A stretch of DNA of 8,198 bases, from contig WQST01000105.1 in assembly GCA_009787745.1 (NCBI GenBank), positions 1-8,198 of the forward strand, given 5' to 3'. This DNA comes from Lachnospiraceae bacterium. GTDB taxonomy: Bacteria; Bacillota; Clostridia; Lachnospirales; Lachnospiraceae. Below, in pieces: positions 1 through 4,952 of this stretch (positions within the stretch are counted from its first letter, which is position 1; each line of letters starts with the position of its first letter). The notes beneath the pieces were generated by a model, which was not told where the DNA came from, made no database searches, and worked only from the letters and a program-made list of their open reading frames with translations. The position numbers and the translations under genes were made by a program.

Positions 1-170
1 AAACGGGATAAATTTGAATAGATTTTATCTTCCGTTATGTTGACATAATGATGTGAAATATGGAAATGGAATTGACTATTATATTTTTTCATGGATTGAT
101 TGTTCGTGTCATTTATTAATATTGGGTATCTTATTGGCGCTTACATAATGATTTGACTATTGGTGAACGC
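1..170. other. AT-rich non-coding stretch with short direct repeats
   Basis: No convincing reading frame is present on either strand. The stretch contains two copies of ACATAATGAT (43-52 and 143-152, exactly 100 bases apart) and two copies of TTGACTATT (72-80 and 153-161). It lies just beyond the terminator of the minus-strand gene cluster, so it is probably spacer or eroded element DNA. No promoter with both a good -35 and -10 box could be assigned. Confidence 0.4.
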
Positions 171-202
171 AAAAAGGCGGCAACTATTTTAAGATTGCCG
201 CC
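171..202 (-). terminator. Rho-independent terminator of the tnpW cluster
   Basis: GGCGGCAA (176-183) and TTGCCGCC (195-202) form a perfect 8-bp GC-rich stem around an 11-base loop. Read on the minus strand, the stem is followed directly by five T residues (171-175). This is the textbook arrangement for intrinsic termination of minus-strand transcripts. It lies 38 bases beyond the stop codon of the last gene in the cluster, so it most likely ends that operon. Confidence 0.85.
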
Positions 203-240
203 ATATGCGGTGGTACTATTATTTAGTTGTGATGGTGCTA

Positions 241-444
241 TTATGCTGAGGCTACAAGTTCAATATTAAACTCGACACATATATCCTCAACACCTTCTCG
301 GAAATAAGCATTTCGCTCATCAAAAGTCATTTCCTTAGTGTCATCAAAAATCATTAACCGAATGGCTTTTATTTCACGAAGCGGCATTTCAAGATTAACA
401 ATATCGGGGTCGTCTAAATATTCTTCAAACCTATTAGTATCCAC
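241..444 (-). CDS. Small element-associated protein of unknown function
   Basis: This frame encodes a 67-residue acidic, soluble protein with no signal peptide or membrane segment. I cannot assign a function. Visible features are an N-terminal NRFEEYLDDPDIV segment, then a PLREIKAIRLMI helix, then MTFDERNAYFREG, all predicted as helical and charged. From memory, small proteins of this style occur beside tnpW-like genes in clostridial mobile elements, but that is recollection and not a search result. The GTG at 442-444 is chosen as start because GGAGG (454-458) lies nine bases before it. An in-frame TTG at 448-450 would be only three bases from that site. The gene is last in the minus-strand cluster and is followed by a strong terminator, which supports it being a real transcribed gene. 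No frame damage is seen. Confidence 0.6.
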   Translation of the reverse strand: MDTNRFEEYLDDPDIVNLEMPLREIKAIRLMIFDDTKEMTFDERNAYFREGVEDICVEFNIELVASA

Positions 445-453
445 TATCAACTA

Positions 454-458
454 CCTCC
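454..458 (-). promoter_or_regulatory. Ribosome binding site deciding a GTG start
   Basis: GGAGG on the minus strand is nine bases before GTG (442-444) and only three before the longer TTG option (448-450). The spacing favours the GTG start and a 67-residue product. Confidence 0.6.
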
Positions 459-553
459 ATCGGGGAATAAATTTCCACCTTTTTGTAACCGTGTGAAACA
501 TTTATCAAGCTAGTTAAATCAATAGTTTTTTTACGAACAACGCATACATTTGT

Positions 554-764
554 TTAGTTTTTCCTGTTTCGGTCACAGTATTCGGCATCATACGCTCTGC
601 ACTTTTTATATTCGCGCTGGTAAAGAAGCTTCGCCATACGCTTTTCTTGTGCCGCGATGTGGTTCGCCTAAACTGTCGGCTTTATTTACGGCTATTTTAG
701 CATAGCACATTTTGACGGAGTTATCAACGGAAAAATCGGGATTGATTTTTGTGCTTTTATCCAT
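554..764 (-). pseudogene. Frameshifted small transposon-associated gene
   Basis: ATG (762-764) shares one base with the tnpW stop codon (TGATG) and has GGAGG ten bases upstream, so it looks translationally coupled to tnpW. In the starting frame the product runs MDKSTKINPDFSVDN to SLGE and then changes into an unlikely tail ending at 606, giving 52 residues. Removing one base of the GG pair at 661-662 restores a continuous 69-residue protein. That version continues LGEHIAAQEKRMAKLLYQRE and ends CRAYDAEYCDRNRKN at the TAA at 554-556. The restored second half is charged, helical and gene-like, while the actual tail is not, so one inserted base is the simplest explanation. A sequencing or assembly error at the doublet is equally possible. 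The function of the intact protein is unknown; it is judged part of the mobile-element accessory set by position only. Confidence 0.6.
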
Positions 765-937
765 CAAGATACTGCCTCCATATCATTTTTTATTAACCGT
801 GTGATTTTCTTTTCCATTGTTTCTGTAGCATCTTTTTTGAAATAGACACCTATGTCATAAACAATACCACCGATTCGCTTATCGAATCGGCACGTATCTG
901 CATTACTATTCATTTTTACGGGCTTGCTATTTGGCAT
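764..937 (-). CDS. tnpW: TnpW-like transposon-encoded protein
   Basis: The frame encodes 57 residues with the core DKRIGGIVYDIGVYF, then KKDATETMEKK, then ITRLIKND. This matches my knowledge of the TnpW family, small proteins of Tn4451/Tn4453-type transposons in clostridia: a short beta hairpin containing a G-G-x-x-Y-x-x-x-x-x-F pattern, then a helix with the ATET and K-I-x-R-L-I pattern. The molecular role of TnpW is not established; in Tn4451 transposition is carried out by the serine recombinase TnpX, which is absent here. The start is well supported, with AGGAG (946-950) eight bases before ATG. The gene overlaps the next minus-strand gene by one base in a TGATG junction. It ends close to its usual family length, so it appears intact even though its neighbour is broken. 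Confidence 0.72.
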   Translation of the reverse strand: MPNSKPVKMNSNADTCRFDKRIGGIVYDIGVYFKKDATETMEKKITRLIKNDMEAVS

Positions 938-1034
938 AATCGGCTCTCCTTTGAGTTAGAATATTGGAATGGGGTTATTTTTCTGCTGTCAGTCCTATAT
1001 GTTCCTACCCTGTACCCGGCTCGGTGAGATCAAG

Positions 1035-1068
1035 AAAAAAGCAGAGCGTTATTGAAGACTCTGCTTTT
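1035..1068. terminator. Bidirectional rho-independent terminator
   Basis: AAAAGCAGAG (1037-1046) pairs perfectly with CTCTGCTTTT (1059-1068) around a 12-base loop. On the plus strand the hairpin ends in TTTT, and on the minus strand it ends in a run of six T residues (1035-1040). It could stop transcripts in either direction. On the minus strand it shields the tnpW cluster from upstream reading, which implies that tnpW has its own promoter between about 938 and 1034, although I could not identify one. Confidence 0.75.
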
Positions 1069-1263
1069 AAGAAAATGATTGTTAGATTTAGTGCGTCCTT
1101 ACCTACGCAGAAAGGAATTAGTAATGGTGCAATTTTTAGTAATGTAAAAGTGGAAGATATGAATTAAATATTTTTAAAAGACCCTCAATTGTCATTATTT
1201 CCGATTCCTTATTCGGATGGGGTTAGAAAAATGGGGAAACTTAAAGCTTAAATTGTGTTTGTG

Positions 1264-1292
1264 TTGCATTTGCGGCCAAAATAGTGTATATT
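1264..1292 (+). promoter_or_regulatory. Candidate sigma-A promoter for the CPT-like kinase gene
   Basis: TTGCAT (1264-1269) and TATATT (1287-1292) are separated by 17 bases. The -10 box matches the consensus at five of six positions and the -35 at three. It lies about 108 bases before the GTG start at 1401, leaving a leader of around 100 bases. In AT-rich DNA such matches arise by chance, so this is tentative. Confidence 0.35.
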
Positions 1293-1400
1293 TGTTTTAA
1301 TTTATCAACAACGCACTGATATACCACAAAGGGCAAGCCGTGATGGTATTTTACGCCCTGTCGGTACAGCGCAAAAAATTATATTATCGGGGGGTTTGTC

Positions 1401-1952
1401 GTGCAAAAAGGAAAAATTATTATTTTGAACGGAACATCAAGCGCGGGTAAAACAACATTGGCTAAAACATTACAAAATCGATTGAACGAGCCCTTTCTAT
1501 TTCTCGACAATGATTCGTTTATAGATACTTCAACAAATGAAAAATTTTTAGGCTATTTCAATGTGTTGTTAAGGCATGAATTGCCAATTTTACATGATAT
1601 AATTAAAACTTTTTCAGACAGAGGGTTAAATGTATTATATGAATCTGCATTTGATAAAACTACCGTAATGGAAAAATGCGTTGACTTACTGCATGAATAT
1701 CCAGTTCTGTTTGTTCATGTAACTTGTCCGTTAGAAGAACTTCGAAACAGAGAGAAAAAGAGAGGCGACCGCAATATAGGATTGGCTGAAGCTATAATAC
1801 CGATATTAAACCCCAGGGACAACACTTATGATATGGTTGTGGATACGTATAAAAATTCAAAAGAAGAATGTGCTGATATGATTATAGATATGTTGAATTG
1901 TCCTGAAAAGTTTTCGGCATTTAAAACTCTTTGGTCACAACGCGCCAAATAA
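1401..1952 (+). CDS. Chloramphenicol phosphotransferase-like P-loop kinase
   Basis: The 183-residue protein is a cytosolic P-loop NTPase of the chloramphenicol phosphotransferase (CPT) type. The Walker A loop GTSSAGKT spans residues 11-18 right after a hydrophobic strand (KIIILN). A second strand ends in LDNDSF (35-40), where D36 or D38 should occupy the position of the catalytic aspartate of the family. A lid region RNREKKRGDRNIG (115-127) and a late YDMVVDT strand (143-149) complete the family pattern. The length fits the family. Streptomyces CPT phosphorylates the primary hydroxyl of chloramphenicol, but most CPT-like proteins in other bacteria have unknown substrates, so resistance is not implied. 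The start is GTG at 1401 with a GGGGGG run six bases upstream, an atypical but usable binding site; the P-loop position supports this start. The gene stands alone, after a possible promoter at 1264-1292 and before a hairpin at 2058-2095. No damage is seen. Confidence 0.85.
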   Translation: MQKGKIIILNGTSSAGKTTLAKTLQNRLNEPFLFLDNDSFIDTSTNEKFLGYFNVLLRHELPILHDIIKTFSDRGLNVLYESAFDKTTVMEKCVDLLHEYPVLFVHVTCPLEELRNREKKRGDRNIGLAEAIIPILNPRDNTYDMVVDTYKNSKEECADMIIDMLNCPEKFSAFKTLWSQRAK

Positions 1953-2054
1953 AAGCATTGTTTACAGTTACCAAGAATTTGACAAACCACCTTCACAGCA
2001 CATCTTCGATAGCAGATGTTTTATAGGAAAATGTATTTCAGGAATAAACAAAAT

Positions 2055-2099
2055 AAAGCGGGTTCTCATTTCTGAAAGTTGGAATGAAAACCCGCCTTT
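2055..2099 (+). terminator. Hairpin between kinase and acetyltransferase genes, probable terminator
   Basis: GCGGGTT (2058-2064) pairs with AACCCGC (2089-2095), then after one C-A mismatch TCATT (2066-2070) pairs with AATGA (2083-2087), leaving a 12-base loop. On the plus strand only CTTT follows, so termination there may be modest. On the minus strand the stem is followed by the T-rich CTTTATTTTG. It lies 105 bases after the kinase stop and 71 bases before the acetyltransferase start. It could be the kinase terminator or part of the acetyltransferase leader. Confidence 0.6.
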
Positions 2100-2152
2100 A
2101 ACATTACCCTAAACCGTGGTTGTAACTTTTTTCTTGGCCTGCGCTAAAAACC

Positions 2153-2158
2153 GGAGAG
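2153..2158 (+). promoter_or_regulatory. Ribosome binding site deciding the 2167 start
   Basis: GGAGAG is eight bases before ATG (2167-2169). The in-frame GTG at 2116, which would add 17 residues, has no purine-rich site in front of it. The ATG is therefore preferred. Confidence 0.7.
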
Positions 2159-2166
2159 ATATTTCA

Positions 2167-2910
2167 ATGATACAGTATATAAAAAATACAACTGACCTAT
2201 TGCCGTTATTTTCCTATCAAATATCTCAATATATGATAAAGTCATTGCTTTTTAGGAAACAAGGAAAAGTAGACAAGACTGAAAATAGTGCAATGATAAC
2301 ATGGGGGCCATCTCTTTTACTTGGGGGTGTGTTTTCTGATGAAATTGGTATGATATTAAAAGAACAGCTGCAAAACCAAAAAAATACTCGTTTTATCTAT
2401 GCTCCTGATGGCGAATGGAAATCATACGTTGAAAATATTACTTTCGGGAAATTGGAAAACAAGCAAATCCATTTGTATAAACATAATAATTTGGTTGAAT
2501 CAAACTGCCTAACAGAGAATCTGTTTATTTTTGAAATAACAAAGGATTGGCTCCAAAGCGACCAATCCAATTTGATAAAAAATGAAATTTACTCTTATCT
2601 ATCGGTTGATGATTTTTTGCAAAATGGCTATGGATTAACTCTTGTAATTGATGGTAAAGTATGCGGGTATTGTTTGAGCGAATATAGCATTGATAATGAA
2701 TGTGCAATTAATATTTGGGTAGATGAGCACTATCGTAGATTGGGATATGCTAAAATGATGACGCAGATATTTTTGCATCATGGTAAAAGCAAGGGCCGGC
2801 AGATATATTGGGGTTGTACGTCAGATAACATCCCATCAAACAAACTCGCACAAGCAACAGGTTTCACGTTATCATCACGCTTAAAATACTACGAGTGGCA
2901 ACCTATATGA
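2167..2910 (+). CDS. GNAT-family N-acetyltransferase, two-part type
   Basis: The product of 247 residues is predicted to transfer an acetyl group from acetyl-CoA to an unknown amine. The C-terminal third is a recognisable GNAT fold. A strand LTLVIDGKVCGYCLSEY (157-173) is followed by INIWVDEHYRRLGYAKMM (181-198). This carries the acetyl-CoA pyrophosphate-binding pattern R-R-L-G-Y-A (190-195). The segment NIPSNKLAQATGF (221-233) corresponds to the end of the fold, where N-x-x-S-x-x-L-x-x-x-x-G-F is common. The N-terminal 150 residues are not recognisable as a second active GNAT domain. The arrangement resembles the Bacillota acetyltransferases grouped with GNAT_acetyltran (PF12746). No signal peptide or membrane segment is seen. 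The gene is monocistronic by appearance, with hairpins on both sides, and could be accessory cargo with the upstream kinase, although no shared pathway is evident. Antibiotic, peptide or metabolite acetylation are all possible. Confidence 0.8.
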   Translation: MIQYIKNTTDLLPLFSYQISQYMIKSLLFRKQGKVDKTENSAMITWGPSLLLGGVFSDEIGMILKEQLQNQKNTRFIYAPDGEWKSYVENITFGKLENKQIHLYKHNNLVESNCLTENLFIFEITKDWLQSDQSNLIKNEIYSYLSVDDFLQNGYGLTLVIDGKVCGYCLSEYSIDNECAINIWVDEHYRRLGYAKMMTQIFLHHGKSKGRQIYWGCTSDNIPSNKLAQATGFTLSSRLKYYEWQPI

Positions 2911-2916
2911 AACAAA

Positions 2917-2944
2917 CCGCCCTGTCGTTGAAGCGACAAGGCGG
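2917..2944 (+). terminator. Hairpin after the acetyltransferase gene
   Basis: CCGCC (2917-2921) pairs with GGCGG (2940-2944). After one C-A mismatch, TGTCG (2923-2927) pairs with CGACA (2934-2938) around a 6-base loop. It begins six bases after the stop codon at 2910. The following plus-strand bases are CTGATAAAAAC rather than a T-run, so it may act mainly as an RNA-stabilising end or as a weak terminator. On the minus strand it is followed by TTTGTTT. Confidence 0.5.
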
Positions 2945-2989
2945 CTGATAAAAACATCTATACCTTCAAAAAACACAATTTTATAGAAT

Positions 2990-3026
2990 TTTAATAACCA
3001 AGCCCTAAGTTTAATGCTTATTTAAT
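2990..3026 (+). promoter_or_regulatory. Repeated TTTAAT motifs, possible response-regulator site
   Basis: TTTAAT occurs at 2990-2995, 3010-3015 and 3021-3026, so starts are 20 and 11 bases apart, close to two turns and one turn of the helix. OmpR/PhoB-family regulators usually bind tandem hexamers about 11 bases apart. The set lies just upstream of the promoter of the operon that encodes such a regulator. Autoregulation is an inference; in AT-rich DNA this hexamer can recur by chance. Confidence 0.3.
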
Positions 3027-3045
3027 AGAATAATTAAGATATTAT

Positions 3046-3054
3046 TGGTATAAT
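3046..3054 (+). promoter_or_regulatory. Extended -10 promoter of the kinase operon
   Basis: TGG followed by TATAAT (3049-3054) is a perfect -10 hexamer with the TGN extension, which can compensate for the poor -35 (TAGAAT at 3026-3031). Only six bases separate the box from the ATG at 3061, so transcription would begin at or within one base of the start codon. No other good promoter is visible in the 150 bases before the operon. Confidence 0.55.
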
Positions 3055-3060
3055 GTCACC

Positions 3061-4227
3061 ATGAAGTTTAAAACAAGACTAATGGTGACGTTTTTTATTA
3101 TTTTGATTTTGCCGCCTGCATTAACAAGCGTGGCATTCTTCGTTATCGGGCTTTTTCTTATCAAAAGCCCTTATCGTGGTCTGCCGCTAAGATATGAAAC
3201 GGCCTCACGGTTTACAAATGAAGTTTTCCATGATCATATCGTAGCAAAGAATTTGTTTATTTACCTGTTTTTACTCATTATCCTGATCCTCTTTTTAATT
3301 GCACTGCTGCTTACACGTTGGATTCACCGCGGCGTCTTCGTACCAATCAATCGGCTTAATCTTGCAATGCAAAATATTACCGAGGGCAATTTTGAATATG
3401 TCCTTAACTCCGATAACCGCGGCGAAATCGGTGAACTTTATCACAATTATGAGGACATGCGCTTACGTCTCAAAGAATCAATTGATGAAAAGATGGCGGT
3501 AGAAAATCAGAATCGTGAGCTTGTCAGCAATATATCTCATGACTTAAAAACCCCGATTACGGCAATTAAAGGTTATGTCGAAGGCATCATGGACGGTGTC
3601 GCCGATACCCCTGAAAAAGTAGATAAGTATATTCGGACTGTTTACAATAAAGCCAATGATATGGATCGGCTAATAAACGAACTGACTTTTTATACAGGAA
3701 TTGATACGAACAAAATTCCTTACAATTTTTGCAAAATTAACATCGCTGATTACTTTAAAGATTGTATTGAAGAAGTCGGGCTGGATTTGGAATCCAAAAA
3801 TATTAGACTCAATTATAGCAACCTTGTTCATCCTGACACCCTCATTATTGCTGACCCTGAGCAACTTAAACGAGTCGTTAATAATATCGTCGGCAACAGT
3901 ATCAAATATATTGACCGCAGTAAAAACGAGTGTGAAATCGATATTCGCATTCTTGATGAACTGGACTCTGTTCGAATCGAAATCGAAGATAATGGGCGCG
4001 GTATTCCCGCAAAAGATTTGGGGCGAATTTTTGAGCGGTTTTACCGATCTGATACCTCGCGTAATTCCGCACGGGGCGGTAGCGGTATCGGACTTTCAAT
4101 TGTTAAGAAAATTATTGAAGATCACGGCGGTTATATTTGGGCAAGCAGCCGTGAAGATGAAGGTACTTGTATGCATTTCGTTTTCCGTAAATTTTTAAAT
4201 GTCCCGGAAAATACTGATATTTTATAA
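3061..4227 (+). CDS. Membrane sensor histidine kinase, OmpR-partner type
   Basis: This 388-residue protein should autophosphorylate on a histidine in response to an unknown signal and pass the phosphate to the regulator encoded just downstream. It has a first membrane helix (about 9-33), a short outside loop (about 34-62), and a second helix (about 63-86). A HAMP domain follows (about 84-137). The dimerisation domain carries NISHDLKTPITAIKGY with H160 as the phosphate acceptor. The ATPase domain has its N box at NNIVGNSIKY (274-283), G1 box DNGRGI (310-315), F box ERFYR (325-329) and G2 box GGSGIGLSIV (339-348). All catalytic motifs are intact. The outside loop of about 30 residues leaves no room for a folded sensor domain, so the signal is probably sensed in or near the membrane. 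The N-terminus MKFKTRLMVTFF is typical of the family, yet no ribosome binding site precedes it. It is the first gene of a three-gene operon, with 16 bases to the regulator. Confidence 0.93.
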   Translation: MKFKTRLMVTFFIILILPPALTSVAFFVIGLFLIKSPYRGLPLRYETASRFTNEVFHDHIVAKNLFIYLFLLIILILFLIALLLTRWIHRGVFVPINRLNLAMQNITEGNFEYVLNSDNRGEIGELYHNYEDMRLRLKESIDEKMAVENQNRELVSNISHDLKTPITAIKGYVEGIMDGVADTPEKVDKYIRTVYNKANDMDRLINELTFYTGIDTNKIPYNFCKINIADYFKDCIEEVGLDLESKNIRLNYSNLVHPDTLIIADPEQLKRVVNNIVGNSIKYIDRSKNECEIDIRILDELDSVRIEIEDNGRGIPAKDLGRIFERFYRSDTSRNSARGGSGIGLSIVKKIIEDHGGYIWASSREDEGTCMHFVFRKFLNVPENTDIL

Positions 4228-4243
4228 ATGATGGGAGGTTAAA

Positions 4244-4933
4244 ATGAGTAAAATTTTAATTATTGAAGATGAAGAAACAATTGCCGATTTAGAGAAGGAT
4301 TATCTGGAACTAAGCGGATTCGATGTGACGATATGTAACAGCGGTGACATCGGGCTCGATATGGCACTTAACAATGAATTTGACTTGGTGGTGCTTGATT
4401 TAATGCTCCCCGGAATAGACGGATTCGAAATCTGTAAACATCTTCGGGAAGAGAAGAATATACCCATTCTAATGGTTTCGGCGAAAAAAGATGATATCGA
4501 TAAAATTCGCGGTTTAGGTCTGGGCGCTGACGATTATATGACCAAGCCTTTCAGCCCCAGCGAACTGGTCGCGCGTGTTAAGGCTCATTTAGCCCGTTAT
4601 GAACGCCTTGTCAGCTCCGGTCAAAGACAAAATGATATCGTCGAAATTCGCGGTATCCGTATCGACAAAACAGCCCGACGAGTCATGATCGACGGCGAAG
4701 AAAAAGCCTTTACAGGAAAAGAATTTGATTTGCTGACATTCCTTGCCGAAAATCCGAATCGCGTTTATACTAAAGAAGAACTTTTCCGCGAAATTTGGGA
4801 GATGGATTCCATTGGCGATATTGCCACCGTAACAGTTCATATCAAAAAGATAAGGGAAAAAATCGAGTATGATTCCGCCAAACCGCAATACATCGAAACG
4901 ATTTGGGGGGTTGGATACCGATTCAGGATTTAG
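4244..4933 (+). CDS. OmpR/PhoB-family response regulator
   Basis: The 229-residue cytosolic transcription regulator has an N-terminal receiver domain (about 3-115) and a C-terminal winged-helix DNA-binding domain (about 130-229). In the receiver, the acidic pair E8-D9, phosphate-accepting D52 in LVVLDLMLPG, the switch S79 and K101 in MTKPF are all present. The output domain shows FTGKEFDLLTFLAENPNRVYTKEEL, then the recognition region ATVTVHIKKIREKIE, and the ending YIETIWGVGYRFRI typical of the family. GGGAGG six bases before ATG gives a strong start. It lies 16 bases after the kinase, so the two form a standard pair in the less usual kinase-first order. Its targets are unknown; autoregulation and control of the downstream membrane glycan gene are the obvious inferences. 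Confidence 0.95.
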   Translation: MSKILIIEDEETIADLEKDYLELSGFDVTICNSGDIGLDMALNNEFDLVVLDLMLPGIDGFEICKHLREEKNIPILMVSAKKDDIDKIRGLGLGADDYMTKPFSPSELVARVKAHLARYERLVSSGQRQNDIVEIRGIRIDKTARRVMIDGEEKAFTGKEFDLLTFLAENPNRVYTKEELFREIWEMDSIGDIATVTVHIKKIREKIEYDSAKPQYIETIWGVGYRFRI

Positions 4934-4952
4934 AATAACGGAACCGCGGCTC

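Larger units (their letters stand above)
938..1400. other. Non-coding junction between element remnant and cargo genes
   Basis: This 463-base stretch has no reading frame with a good start and gene-like content. It holds the ribosome binding site of tnpW at its left end, a bidirectional terminator (1035-1068), and a candidate promoter for the kinase gene (1264-1292). A 67-codon plus-strand frame at 964-1167 contains the terminator within it and is not accepted as a gene. The boundary between the tnpW element fragment and the following genes probably falls here, but I see no clear terminal repeat that would fix it. Confidence 0.5.

Noticed and set aside
434..508. Minus-strand frame of 24 codons from TTG, ending KKVEIYSPMEVVDSGY
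   Set aside because: It sits between the broken gene and the last gene of the cluster and overlaps the latter's start. No binding site precedes it, so it is at best a leftover piece of a lost reading frame.
486..804. 11-base direct repeat TAACCGTGTGA at 486-496 and 794-804
   Set aside because: One copy is inside tnpW coding sequence and the other lies between genes in a different frame. There is no further similarity around them, so chance or an old fragment is more likely than a functional site.
969..1055. Short plus-strand frame of 28 codons ending CTRLGEIKKKAERY
   Set aside because: The ending looks somewhat gene-like and could be the tail of a lost gene, but it has no binding site, has a stop just upstream, and its own stop falls in the terminator loop.
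964..1167. 67-codon plus-strand frame
   Set aside because: It begins with TTG, has no ribosome binding site, and contains a complete bidirectional terminator hairpin (1035-1068). The protein has no recognisable pattern.
1401..2910. Kinase plus acetyltransferase as a two-gene antibiotic-resistance operon
   Set aside because: A 214-base gap with a strong hairpin separates the genes, and neither substrate can be read from the sequence. Joint function is not supported.
3701..4198. 165-codon plus-strand frame inside the kinase gene
   Set aside because: It is a shadow frame of the kinase, whose catalytic motifs are all intact in the accepted frame.
4869..4952. Longer start for the ligase-like protein
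   Set aside because: The added 28 residues would be read from inside the regulator gene and look like an out-of-frame translation. The ATG at 4953 fits the operon spacing better.
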